Part shown: positions 18,972 through 27,198 of the stretch, one piece after another | Position numbering within the stretch: position 1 is the stretch's first letter | How the letters are laid out: every line of letters starts with the position of its first letter | From: Peptoclostridium sp965368085 | GTDB taxonomy: Bacteria > Bacillota > Clostridia > Peptostreptococcales > Peptostreptococcaceae | NCBI GenBank assembly: GCA_965368085.1 | Contig: CBDULP010000011.1 | Coordinates: forward strand, 1-64,000 | Length of the DNA: 64,000 nt | Direction: 5' to 3' | Translations under genes and position numbers: made by a program | The notes under the pieces: model-generated | What the model saw: only the letters and a program-made list of their open reading frames with translations | The model's database searches: none | What the model was told of the DNA's origin: nothing

Positions 18972-20282
18972 ATGAAAATGGAAAAGAAGGAAAGAGAATT
19001 TGCAAAGGACCTTATAGAATTCATATACAAAAGCCCTACTGCGTTCCACTGCGTAGATACGTGCAGAAGAATGCTTGATGAACAAGGGTTTGAAAAGCTG
19101 CATATTGCGGGGGAATGGAATATAAAAAAAGGCGGAAAGTATTATATAGATAAGAATTCATCTGCAATAATAGCATTCACCGTAAACAGCGATAATGTGG
19201 AAGAGGAAGGCTTTGGAATAATAGGCTCCCATTCCGATTTTCCTGCAATAAAGGTAAAGCCGAGTCCTGAAATGGTCCAAAGCGAGGGATATTTGAAGCT
19301 CAACACGGAGATATACGGAGGGCCCATATTAAGCACTTGGATGGACAGACCGCTTGCACTTGCGGGAAGGGTTGTAACAAAGGGGGAAAGCCCTCTAAGA
19401 CCAAATGAAACCCTTATAAATATAAAAAAACCTGTGGCCGTAATACCAAATCTTGCAATACATATGAACAGGGAAGTGAACAAGGGGATAGAGCTCAACA
19501 GACAGATAGACATGATTCCTCTTATGTCTACAGTTGGCAAAAATTTCAAAAAGGACGGGTTCATAAAAAATCTCATTGCGGAAGAGCTTGAAATAGATAT
19601 CGAAAGCATAATAGACTTCGAGCTTTATTTTTATGAGTACGAAAAGGGAATGCTCTGCGGAATAGACAGCGAATTCATATCGTCGCCAAGGCTCGACAAC
19701 ATTTCAATGGTTCACGCGAGCATGAATGCAATTTTGGATGCGAGGGCGGACAGGGGCGTCAGCATCGTATGCATATTTGACAATGAAGAGGTAGGTTCCT
19801 CGACAAAGCAGGGTGCAGATTCGCCTATGCTCAGGAATGTCATGGAGAGAATATGCATAGGGCTTGGAAAAGACAGGGACGGATTTTTCAGGGGAATGTA
19901 CAATTCATTTATGATATCTGCAGACCTTGCGCATGCCGTTCACCCGAACAAGCCTGAAAAGAGCGACCCTACAAGCAGGCCTGTGGTAAATGCGGGACCT
20001 GCAATAAAAGTAAGCGCAAACCAGAGCTATACGACTGACGGGTTGTCGGCTTCAATATACGAATCGATATGCGAAGACGTAAAGATTCCATGCCAGAGAT
20101 TCCTTAACAGGTCGGATGAAAGGGGCGGATCCACTATAGGGCCGATATCATCGACCCACCTTGACATACAGAGCGTCGACGTGGGAAGCCCGGTGCTTGC
20201 AATGCACTCTGCAAGGGAGCTTGGTGGGGTGAAGGACCACAGCATGATATACAGGAGCTTTGTCAAGTTTTTCGAGCTGTAA
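18972..20282 (+). CDS. apeB: M18 family aminopeptidase
   Basis: 436-residue zinc aminopeptidase, cytoplasmic, cleaving N-terminal (often acidic or neutral) residues from peptides. Family stretches include FIYKSPTAFHCVD, the metal-ligand region GSHSDFPAIKVKP, IFDNEEVGSSTKQGADSP and SADLAHAVHPNKPEK. Length is normal. ATG at 18972 after AGAGGAG. It follows the GH114 gene closely and may be transcribed with pel; no functional link is evident. Its stop codon directly abuts the left end of a MITE-like element. Confidence 0.94.
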   Translation: MKMEKKEREFAKDLIEFIYKSPTAFHCVDTCRRMLDEQGFEKLHIAGEWNIKKGGKYYIDKNSSAIIAFTVNSDNVEEEGFGIIGSHSDFPAIKVKPSPEMVQSEGYLKLNTEIYGGPILSTWMDRPLALAGRVVTKGESPLRPNETLINIKKPVAVIPNLAIHMNREVNKGIELNRQIDMIPLMSTVGKNFKKDGFIKNLIAEELEIDIESIIDFELYFYEYEKGMLCGIDSEFISSPRLDNISMVHASMNAILDARADRGVSIVCIFDNEEVGSSTKQGADSPMLRNVMERICIGLGKDRDGFFRGMYNSFMISADLAHAVHPNKPEKSDPTSRPVVNAGPAIKVSANQSYTTDGLSASIYESICEDVKIPCQRFLNRSDERGGSTIGPISSTHLDIQSVDVGSPVLAMHSARELGGVKDHSMIYRSFVKFFEL

Positions 20283-20482
20283 AAGGCATGTGATGTATAA
20301 ACCTGCCGGACCGCTTATGCTTTGAAGTTGTCAGAAGCTCATGCCGCCTGCTGGCCGGGAACATTTGAAATTCCCAAGCTCAAACAGCCAAATGTTCCAA
20401 TCGGCTATCGTGCGGCATTTCGTTGGACAGCTTTTGCAAATCTCCAGAAAGCCGGAATGGTTCATACAATGCACATGCTTTT
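20281..20482 (+). mobile_element. MITE-like element, copy A (complete)
   Basis: About 202 bp with imperfect inverted ends: left AAAAGGCATGTG-ATGTAT-AACC-GCCGG and right CCGGAATGGTTCATACAATGCACATGCTTTT. The core holds a second inverted repeat, GGAACATTTGA...CAAATGTTCC. It is homologous to copies B and C. No transposase is encoded. It starts at the stop codon of pepM18 and may serve as its 3' hairpin. A TA dinucleotide lies near both ends, which would suit a Tc1/mariner or IS630-type target, but target duplication is not proven. Confidence 0.6.
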
Positions 20483-20525
20483 CTATTTCCAAAAGCTTGT
20501 GAAATATTTCTTGAAATTCATTTTG

Positions 20526-20534
20526 TGATATAAT
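20526..20534 (+). promoter_or_regulatory. Extended -10 element upstream of lytS
   Basis: TGATATAAT (TGn plus perfect TATAAT) with no good -35. It gives a leader of about 80 nt before the lytS start. The same nonamer is used elsewhere in the window. Confidence 0.5.
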
Positions 20535-20624
20535 TAAATATATAGTTTATGAATGCAGGCTGATGCAACTAGCCTGCATATCTATTGCATGGGAATAACG
20601 TGAAAAATATTTGGAGTGATTATT

Positions 20625-22295
20625 TTGGCGGAGCTTTTTCAGCATCTTGTAAACAATCTGGGGTATGTAATAGTAATAACATTTTTTATATCCAGATTTA
20701 AGGGTTTTAGGCAGATAATAATAAAGGAAAAATTCAAAACGGCGGACATAGTTTTGCTTACTGTGATATTCGGCACATTTGGGATAATCGGAACATATGT
20801 CGGAATAGACGTAAATGGTGCTATAGCAAACACAAGAAACATAGGAATAATGGTAGGAGGGATACTTTGCGGACCGTTTGTGGGGATCGTGTCTTCGGTC
20901 ATTGCGGCGGTTCACAGGGTGGCAATAGACATAGGCGGAATAACTGCCGTTCCATGCGCAATATCCACTGTGGCGGGAGGCGTAATGTCAGGCCTGATAT
21001 ATAAGAGGGCGAAGCTCAAAAACAGATGGATATGGGGTCTTGGCGGCGGAATAGTTGTGGAAAGTCTGAGCATGCTCCTAATACTCATAATGTCAAAGCC
21101 CTTCGATACGGCATATCAGATAGTAAAGGACATATACATTCCAATGATGATGGTGAACGGTGGAGGAATAGCGATAGTAATACTAATGATAGAAAACATA
21201 TTTGAAGAGCAGGAGGAGATAGGGGCGAAGCAGTCAAAGCTTGCGCTTGAAATAGCCAATATGACCCTCCCGTATTTCAGGGATATCAATCCAAAGTCGC
21301 TTGAAAACGTATGCACAATAATAAAGGAAAAAGTAGGCGCGGACGCGGTCGCTATAACAGACAGTGAAGCCGTGATGGCGCATGTGGGAATTGGGGGAGA
21401 CCACCACATAGAGGGACAGAATATACTGACTCATGCCACTGAAGATGTCATAAGGCAGGGGAGGATAAGCGTGCTTCAAAGGGCTTCGGAGATAGGCTGC
21501 AGCCACCCGGGTTGTCCGCTCAAATCGGCAATAGTGCTTCCGCTTAAGGAAAACGACAGTGTTATAGGGACGCTCAAGATATATTATGGAAAAGAAAACG
21601 TGGTGCTTCAAAGCAGTATAATACTGGCAAATGGGCTTTCGCAGCTCATATCCACCCAGATGGAATTGAGCAAGATGGAAAAGCTCAGGGAAATGGCCAC
21701 AAGCGCCGAACTCAAGGCCCTTCAGGCTCAGATAAATCCGCATTTCATGTTTAACGCGCTCAATACAATAGTTTCATTCATAAGGATAGATCCGGACAAG
21801 GCAAGGGAGCTTATAATAGACCTGTCGACTTACCTGAGGCACAATATAGGAAGCGACGATCAGCTTGTAGACATAAAGAAAGAGATGGAGCATGTAAACG
21901 CATATGTCAAAATAGAGCAGGCCAGATTTGGAGACAAGCTCAGTGTGGTTTGGGACATAGATGATGACATAGACATTAAAATACCTTCATTTCTCATACA
22001 GCCCCTTGTTGAAAATTCGATAAAGCACGGGATACTAAGAGGCGAAGGCTTTGGAACCGTGAGGATAAATGCAAAGAGAAGCACTGAAGGCGTTAAAGTG
22101 TCCATAGAAGACGATGGAATAGGAATATCGCAAAAGATGATAGACTGCATTTATTCAGGGGAAGAACCGGACAGGACGGACAGGGGAGGAATAGGCCTTT
22201 CGAACGTACACAACAGGATAAGGCTCATGTATGGAAAGGGCGTAACTATAGAAAAGCTCGATAAGGGAACTAGGGTCAGTTTTGTTGTAAAATAG
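20625..22295 (+). CDS. LytS/BtsS-family sensor histidine kinase
   Basis: About 556 residues: N-terminal 5TMR-LYT membrane sensor (about 1-190), GAF domain (about 210-345), HisKA_7TM/LytS-type kinase box with phospho-acceptor His373 in QINPHFMFNALN, and a HATPase domain (VENSIKHGI, EDDGIGIS, GGIGLSNVHNR). Start is TTG at 20625, 8 nt after GGAG; an in-frame GTG at 20616 overlaps that ribosome site and is less likely. It pairs with the LytTR regulator 20 nt downstream and the CstA-type carrier after that, the arrangement of pyruvate-responsive BtsS/BtsR/BtsT systems; the ligand here is inference. Confidence 0.92.
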   Translation: MAELFQHLVNNLGYVIVITFFISRFKGFRQIIIKEKFKTADIVLLTVIFGTFGIIGTYVGIDVNGAIANTRNIGIMVGGILCGPFVGIVSSVIAAVHRVAIDIGGITAVPCAISTVAGGVMSGLIYKRAKLKNRWIWGLGGGIVVESLSMLLILIMSKPFDTAYQIVKDIYIPMMMVNGGGIAIVILMIENIFEEQEEIGAKQSKLALEIANMTLPYFRDINPKSLENVCTIIKEKVGADAVAITDSEAVMAHVGIGGDHHIEGQNILTHATEDVIRQGRISVLQRASEIGCSHPGCPLKSAIVLPLKENDSVIGTLKIYYGKENVVLQSSIILANGLSQLISTQMELSKMEKLREMATSAELKALQAQINPHFMFNALNTIVSFIRIDPDKARELIIDLSTYLRHNIGSDDQLVDIKKEMEHVNAYVKIEQARFGDKLSVVWDIDDDIDIKIPSFLIQPLVENSIKHGILRGEGFGTVRINAKRSTEGVKVSIEDDGIGISQKMIDCIYSGEEPDRTDRGGIGLSNVHNRIRLMYGKGVTIEKLDKGTRVSFVVK

Positions 22296-22316
22296 GAATT
22301 GTTGGAGGTGAATGGT

Positions 22317-23024
22317 TTGAACTGCATAATTGTCGACGATGAATTTCCTGCAAGAGAAGAACTGAAATATTTTATAAGAGAGTTTAGCGATATAGACATA
22401 ACCGGGGAATTTGACAATCCTCTTGAAGCGCTCAAGTACATTGAAAAACAAAACGTGGATATCATATTCCTGGACATAAGCATGCCGGGGCTTGACGGGA
22501 TATCACTGGGGCGCATAATAAGCAGATTCGAGGAAAAGCCCAAGATAGTCTTCATAACGGCATACAGGGAGCATGCCATAGACGCATTTGAAGTAGACGC
22601 TTTTGACTATATATTGAAGCCGTATTCAAAGGACAGGATAATAGGGCTCCTAAAAAAGCTCCAAAAAAGCAGTGAAAAGACATATGGTGAGTCCGTAGAA
22701 AAGATAACACTTTGGAAGGACGAGCGGATAATAGTGCTCGACGTTGACGACATATATTACTGCGAGGCAAGCGAGAGGACTACCAGAGTGTATGCCAAAG
22801 ATGAGAGCTATATTGAAAACACCAGCATATCAGACTTTTACAAGAAGCTTCCAAAGGACAAGTTTTTCAGGACGCACAGGTCGTATATAGTCAATCTGGA
22901 CAAGATAAAGGAGATAATACCCTGGTTCAACAACACATACAACATAAGGCTCAAAGACGATGTGGGCGAGGTTCCAGTGAGCAGAAGCAACATAAAAAGC
23001 TTTAGAAAAATAATGGGAATATAG
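22317..23024 (+). CDS. LytTR-family response regulator
   Basis: About 235 residues: receiver domain (acidic pair in IIVDDE, phospho-acceptor Asp53 in FLDISMPG, Lys in YILKPY) and LytTR DNA-binding domain (about 130-235; FRTHRSYIVNLDKI). Start TTG at 22317 is chosen because GGAGGTG lies 7 nt upstream; the longer frame from 22299 would place the ribosome site inside the gene. Partner of the preceding kinase and likely activator of the CstA-type gene, whose promoter has a good -10 but a poor -35. Confidence 0.92.
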   Translation: MNCIIVDDEFPAREELKYFIREFSDIDITGEFDNPLEALKYIEKQNVDIIFLDISMPGLDGISLGRIISRFEEKPKIVFITAYREHAIDAFEVDAFDYILKPYSKDRIIGLLKKLQKSSEKTYGESVEKITLWKDERIIVLDVDDIYYCEASERTTRVYAKDESYIENTSISDFYKKLPKDKFFRTHRSYIVNLDKIKEIIPWFNNTYNIRLKDDVGEVPVSRSNIKSFRKIMGI

Positions 23025-23035
23025 GCAGGAACACA

Positions 23036-23073
23036 GAGCAGATTATCTGATTGCAGATAATGTGCTTTTTTTT
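23036..23073 (+). terminator. Terminator after the LytTR regulator
   Basis: GCAGATTATCTG and CAGATAATGTGC arms with a 4-nt loop, then eight T. Confidence 0.85.
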
Positions 23074-23114
23074 GCAACTCATGCGGAATATACAGAAAAC
23101 TCTTGAAGCGGTAC

Positions 23115-23164
23115 TATAATGAGATTAACAGACAAGACGTTGAGCGTTTGTGAAAACGTTTTAC
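23115..23164 (+). promoter_or_regulatory. Promoter with cre-like site for the CstA-type transporter
   Basis: A perfect TATAAT at 23115-23120 lacks a recognisable -35, consistent with activator dependence. Downstream, TGAAAACGTTTTAC at 23151-23164 fits the CcpA cre consensus at 12 of 14 positions. It would lie about 25 nt after the start of transcription, where CcpA can block elongation. No LytTR direct repeat was firmly identified. Confidence 0.45.
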
Positions 23165-23186
23165 AAAATGAAGAGGAGGAAATTTT

Positions 23187-24608
23187 ATGATTACGTTTTT
23201 CGCTTCAATTGCACTTCTTATAATAGGTTATTTTGTATATGGAAAAGTTGTAGAAAACGTATTTGGAATTGAAGATTCAAAGCCTACTCCGGCGGTTGAA
23301 ATGGCAGACGGCGTGGACTACATTCCGATGAGCTGGCCGAGGATATTCCTGATCCAGTTCCTTAATATTGCAGGGCTTGGACCGATATTTGGAGCCATAG
23401 CAGGTGCGCTTTGGGGACCCGTGGCGTTTTTATGGATAGTATTCGGCTGCATATTTGCTGGAGCGGTTCACGACTACTTCTCGGGAATGCTTTCTATAAG
23501 GCACGGAGGAAGCAGTATACCTGAGATAGTAGGCTTTTATCTTGGAGACAAGGTAAAGCAGATAATGAGGGTTTTCACGGTAGTGCTTCTGCTGCTTGTA
23601 GGCGTTGTATTCGTAATGGGCCCTGCGGGACTTTTGAGCAATATTACGGGCATGAACTCGACAATATGGGTAGGCATAATAATAGTATATTACCTATTGG
23701 CTACAGTTCTTCCGGTAGACAAGCTTATAGGAAAGATATACCCGTTGTTTGGAGCATCTCTTTTGATAATGGCTTTTGGAATCGGTGGAGGAATAGTGCT
23801 CAAGGGATATTCAATTCCTGAACTTACACTTGCAAATCTGCACCCTAAATCAGTTTCAGTATTCCCTTTCCTTTTCATAACAATAGCATGTGGTGCTATA
23901 TCTGGATTTCACGCGACACAGTCGCCTCTTATGGCAAGGTGTACTCAAAGGGAAAGTGAAGCTAGAAGGATATTCTACGGTTCAATGATAGCTGAAGGGA
24001 TAATAGCGCTTATATGGGCCGCGGCTGCAATGTCGTTCTTCGGGGGGACAGAAGGCCTTGCGGGAACACTTGCAAACGGAGGACCTGCAGTAGTGGTAAA
24101 CCAGATTTCATCGACAATACTTGGAAAAGTCGGCGGAGTTCTTGCCCTTCTCGGAGTGGTTGCATGTCCTATAACTTCAGGAGACACTGCATTCAGAAGC
24201 GCAAGGCTTGCGATAGCGGATGCAATAGGGCTTAAGCAGGACAAGCCCAAGAACAGATACATGGTTGCAGTGCCTCTTTTCGCAGTGGGCATAGCACTTA
24301 CAATGATGGACTTCTCGATAGTATGGAGATATTTCTCATGGGCGAACCAGACGCTTGCAATGATAGTGCTTTGGGCTTCGGCGGCATACCTTGCCCAAAA
24401 AGGAGCTTTCCACTGGATGTGCAGCATCCCGGCTGTGTTCATGAGCGCAGTGACTACGGCATATATACTTCAGGCGCCAGAAGGATTCAGCCTTCCAGCG
24501 CAAATGTCAAACATTGCTGGAATAGTAGTTTCAATAGTATTCCTCGGGCTTTTCATGAAAAACATAGGAAAGCAGGAGATGGATACAAAAAAATCGACAG
24601 TAGCTTAA
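23187..24608 (+). CDS. cstA: CstA-family carbon starvation/peptide or pyruvate transporter
   Basis: 473-residue polytopic membrane protein with about 13 segments. Conserved CstA stretches include FLNIAGLGPIFGAIAG, GAVHDYFSGMLSIRHGG, SGFHATQSPLMARC and CPITSGDTAFRSAR. It is the shorter Firmicutes form, compared with ~700 residues in E. coli CstA and BtsT. Those proteins import pyruvate or peptides; placement directly after a LytS/LytTR pair favours pyruvate. ATG after AGAGGAGG. Regulation probably combines LytTR activation and catabolite repression. Confidence 0.9.
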   Translation: MITFFASIALLIIGYFVYGKVVENVFGIEDSKPTPAVEMADGVDYIPMSWPRIFLIQFLNIAGLGPIFGAIAGALWGPVAFLWIVFGCIFAGAVHDYFSGMLSIRHGGSSIPEIVGFYLGDKVKQIMRVFTVVLLLLVGVVFVMGPAGLLSNITGMNSTIWVGIIIVYYLLATVLPVDKLIGKIYPLFGASLLIMAFGIGGGIVLKGYSIPELTLANLHPKSVSVFPFLFITIACGAISGFHATQSPLMARCTQRESEARRIFYGSMIAEGIIALIWAAAAMSFFGGTEGLAGTLANGGPAVVVNQISSTILGKVGGVLALLGVVACPITSGDTAFRSARLAIADAIGLKQDKPKNRYMVAVPLFAVGIALTMMDFSIVWRYFSWANQTLAMIVLWASAAYLAQKGAFHWMCSIPAVFMSAVTTAYILQAPEGFSLPAQMSNIAGIVVSIVFLGLFMKNIGKQEMDTKKSTVA

Positions 24609-24630
24609 TCTTATATAAATCCCCCTTTGT

Positions 24631-24666
24631 AAAACAGCTGCAGTATATATATCTGCGGCTGTTTTG
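24631..24666 (+). terminator. Terminator after cstA
   Basis: AAAACAGC...GCAG and CTGC...GCTGTTTT arms, ending in TTTT. Confidence 0.7.
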
Positions 24667-24740
24667 ACGTTCATATATTGAAAATTTTTATTAATATAGG
24701 GATAGCTGTTTGTAATTGGCATTTGTGGAATCTTATTTCA

Positions 24741-24769
24741 TTGACAAATTATGATTATAGATGTAAACT
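24741..24769 (+). promoter_or_regulatory. Promoter of the glycine riboswitch transcript
   Basis: TTGACA at 24741-24746 and TAAACT at 24764-24769 with a 17-bp spacer. Start near 24776 gives a 375-nt leader. Confidence 0.65.
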
Positions 24770-24859
24770 GATAAGCGTTGAATAAAAGTTTCGGAAATAT
24801 TTCGAAAACTTCAAAAAAGTTTTTATGGAGTACATAATCATAAAAAGGCATATATGTGG

Positions 24860-25095
24860 CTGAATGTCATTGGAGATATCCAAAAGGGTAACCCAAGGAG
24901 CAAGGAATGGAAAATGCGATGATCCGTTTTGAAACTCTCAGGTCAAAAGACAATGGCAGGACACGCCCCTGGAGAGACCCGTAAAGGGCATCGAAGAAGA
25001 AACCCAGTGATTTGGGGAATCTTTCAGATAAAAGGACAGGGTATGAATCTGCATGTGGGATTTTTTACATGCAGATTCATATACTGTCTTTTTAT
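24860..25095 (+). promoter_or_regulatory. Tandem glycine riboswitch with terminator-type ON switch
   Basis: Aptamer 1 shows TTGGAGATATCC, CCCAAGGAGCAA, AAACTCTCAGGTCAAAAGACAAT; aptamer 2 shows CTGGAGAGACCC, ATCGAAGAAGAAA, AATCTTTCAGATAAAAGGACAG. These are the conserved glycine riboswitch blocks in order, linked by a short spacer. After aptamer 2 a long hairpin (5' arm 25030-25056, loop 25057-25066, 3' arm 25067-25093, one mismatch) has the aptamer's AAAAGGACAG as its base, paired with CTGTCTTTTT. Glycine binding should hold that strand and prevent the hairpin, allowing transcription. The downstream gene is a GlnL-type regulator. Confidence 0.9.
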
Positions 25096-25150
25096 ATTTC
25101 GAAAATAAAACCGAAAATAATTGGTGATATAAATTTCGGAGGTGTTTTAG

Positions 25151-25987
25151 GTGAATGTTTTCATAGTTGAAAAGGACGCCAGCATAGTTGAAAGGCTGGA
25201 AAAGATAGTTAGGGACAGAAAACTGGGAAGTATAATAGGGCACTGCAGCGATGTGGAAAATGCAGAGGAAAAGATAATGAAGTTTAGTCCCGACATGGTC
25301 ATAGCGGACATAATGATGACCGAAAACGAGGGAATGTCGTTGATAGGAAACCTCAAGAGAAAGCTTTCGAATACACAGGTAATAGCTTTGTCCGATGTCT
25401 CGTCGAAGGATGTTGTGGCCAAGGCGTATGAAAAGGGTCTGGACTATTACATATACAAGCCAGTAAATGAAGTCGAGGTGGGAAATGTAGTTAAAAACCT
25501 TAAAAAGCAGTTTGAAATGAAAAAACTGTTCAACCAGATGAAGGGGTTTTTTGACACTTCGGTGCTTCCAGAGGTGGCGGAGCAGCCGCAAAAGAGCGTG
25601 GACTGCAAGGTAAGAGAAGTGATGAGGAATATAGGCATAACAGGGGAGTGCGGAAGTGCGGACATAATGAAAGTCGTAAAATTCCTTATAGAATCGGGAC
25701 AGACAATGGACGACTACAAGATTAAAGAAATATGCCTAAAGTTCACCGACAATTACAAGACAATGGAGCAAAGGATTAGAAGGACAGCAACTGTGGGAAT
25801 CATAAATCTTGCAAACATGGGGATTGAAGACTACATGGACGAGACTTTTATTGAATACTCAAAGGGCCTGTACAGCTTTGAGCAGGTTAAAAGGGAAATG
25901 GACAGCATAAGGAGAAATGGAAAGCGCGGTGGAAAGATAAACCTCAAAAAATTCATAGACGGCATAATATTCTATGCGACGAAATAA
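25151..25987 (+). CDS. Orphan response regulator, GlnL/YcbB type
   Basis: 278 residues: receiver (EKD acidic pair, phospho-acceptor Asp53 in MVIADIMM, YIYKPVNE lysine) and a C-terminal YcbB-like domain (about 150-278; MRNIGITGECGSADIMKVV, RRTATVGIINLANMG). In Bacillus the related GlnL works with GlnK in glutamine utilisation; here no kinase is adjacent. GTG start at 25151 after CGGAGGTG. Expression is gated by the tandem glycine riboswitch in its leader, so the regulator probably responds to amino-acid supply at the level of its own synthesis. Targets are unknown. Its own terminator follows. Confidence 0.85.
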   Translation: MNVFIVEKDASIVERLEKIVRDRKLGSIIGHCSDVENAEEKIMKFSPDMVIADIMMTENEGMSLIGNLKRKLSNTQVIALSDVSSKDVVAKAYEKGLDYYIYKPVNEVEVGNVVKNLKKQFEMKKLFNQMKGFFDTSVLPEVAEQPQKSVDCKVREVMRNIGITGECGSADIMKVVKFLIESGQTMDDYKIKEICLKFTDNYKTMEQRIRRTATVGIINLANMGIEDYMDETFIEYSKGLYSFEQVKREMDSIRRNGKRGGKINLKKFIDGIIFYATK

Positions 25988-26002
25988 AATAGTGACTACG
26001 AA

Positions 26003-26032
26003 GCTGCGCAGGACGTTCCTGTGCAGTTTTTT
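26003..26032 (+). terminator. Terminator after the GlnL-type regulator
   Basis: CTGCGCAGGA-CGT-TCCTGTGCAG with one G-U pair, then six T. Confidence 0.85.
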
Positions 26033-26069
26033 ATTTGCAGGAGATCTTGGAGCCAGCAGAACAAAATTG

Positions 26070-26237
26070 TCTTTAAGCCGCAGCTTGGGATTTCTACTAT
26101 CTCATTCACAGCTGAACTCCGGGAAACTTTGAAACTCACTGCGTTCAAACAGTCAAAGTTTCCAGCGGATTCAGGGTGCATTTCAATTGGAAGTCCATCA
26201 AGCCGGATTGGTTCATACAATGCACATGCCTTTTGTA
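26070..26237 (+). mobile_element. MITE-like element, copy B (left end missing or eroded)
   Basis: The core GGGAAACTTTGAAACTCAC...GTTCAAACAGTCAAAGTTTCC and the right end AGCCGGATTGGTTCATACA-ATGCACATGCCTTTT match copies A and C. The left inverted end is not recognisable; the terminator of the preceding gene occupies that place. Same orientation as copy A. The remainder of 26238-26384 is AT-rich, with TATAAT just after the element's right end. Confidence 0.55.
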
Positions 26238-26384
26238 GCTTTGTATAATTATGTGAAAAGTATTTAGAATACAAGTATGTATGTGATTGTAAATATACAT
26301 ATTAAATTTCATTCAAAGCATGTTTTATAGTAGAATATAGATATAATTAAACTTCAAATGGAGATAAAAAAGGGGATATAAAAC

Positions 26385-27173
26385 ATGAATGGACTTTTTC
26401 TTCAGGGAGGCGGTGCAAAAGGTGCATTTCAGGCCGGAGCAATATATGGATTCCATGAGATGGGAATGAAATTTGATGTTATAAGCGCAACGTCCATAGG
26501 AGCCATAAATTCATATTATGTGTATATGGGGGAATATGAGAAACTCATTGAATTTTGGAACAATGTAGATGAAGACGTGTTAAGAGTCAGCGTGCACAGG
26601 GGAATAACAATAGATAACTCATACCTCATAGAGCCGCTGCACAGGCTTAAAGGAGCTAACAAAGCGGTTAAAAGCATAAAAGTCAACTATGTGAGCGTGA
26701 AGGATTCAAAGCTTTGCGAATGCTGCAGCGATATCACAAGGCTTTCGGACAAAGAGGCCATAGAAAAGATATCATACAGCTCGAGCCTCCCCCTCAGGAT
26801 GGAAGGCGAAAAGCCGATTGGAGAGATACTGAAAGAGTTTGATTCAAGCGTGGTTTTTGAAAAGTTCAGGGAAGATGTAGAAAAAGGGACATATAACGGA
26901 TATAATCTTGACGGAGGGATATTGAACAACAATTTCGTGCAGCCTTTTGAAAAGAAACGCGTCGATAGGCTTTTTATGATATCCCTCAAAAATGAGTATG
27001 AAATTCCAGAAGGGATAAAAAACAGCTATACAAAAGAGCAAATTGTAGTTCTAAATCCAGCTAGGGAGATAAAGCCTTTTGACACATTGAGATTCGAAAA
27101 GGATTTTTGCAGGGGAATGTTTGAAGAGGGCTACAATGCAGTCAATAGCATGGTTGCCTCGGGGAAATTATAG
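26385..27173 (+). CDS. Patatin-like phospholipase
   Basis: 262-residue serine lipase/acyl hydrolase. The oxyanion loop GGGAKGAFQAG is at about residues 8-18. The nucleophile elbow reads ATSIGAIN, so the first Gly of GXSXG is Ala, and the catalytic Asp is in the DGG motif (YNLDGGILNN). No signal peptide, so probably cytoplasmic or loosely membrane-associated. ATG at 26385 after AAAAAGGGG. It precedes the pil operon by 25 nt and could be co-transcribed with it, though no role in piliation is known. Confidence 0.88.
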   Translation: MNGLFLQGGGAKGAFQAGAIYGFHEMGMKFDVISATSIGAINSYYVYMGEYEKLIEFWNNVDEDVLRVSVHRGITIDNSYLIEPLHRLKGANKAVKSIKVNYVSVKDSKLCECCSDITRLSDKEAIEKISYSSSLPLRMEGEKPIGEILKEFDSSVVFEKFREDVEKGTYNGYNLDGGILNNNFVQPFEKKRVDRLFMISLKNEYEIPEGIKNSYTKEQIVVLNPAREIKPFDTLRFEKDFCRGMFEEGYNAVNSMVASGKL

Positions 27174-27198
27174 ACTAGAGACAAGAGGGTGATTTTGG

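Noticed and set aside
20322..20528. Open frame of 68 codons after pepM18
   Set aside because: It lies within MITE-like copy A, has no ribosome site, and the frame is not kept in the other copies.
26021..26248. Open frame of 75 codons after the GlnL-type regulator
   Set aside because: It covers a terminator and MITE-like copy B; no ribosome site.
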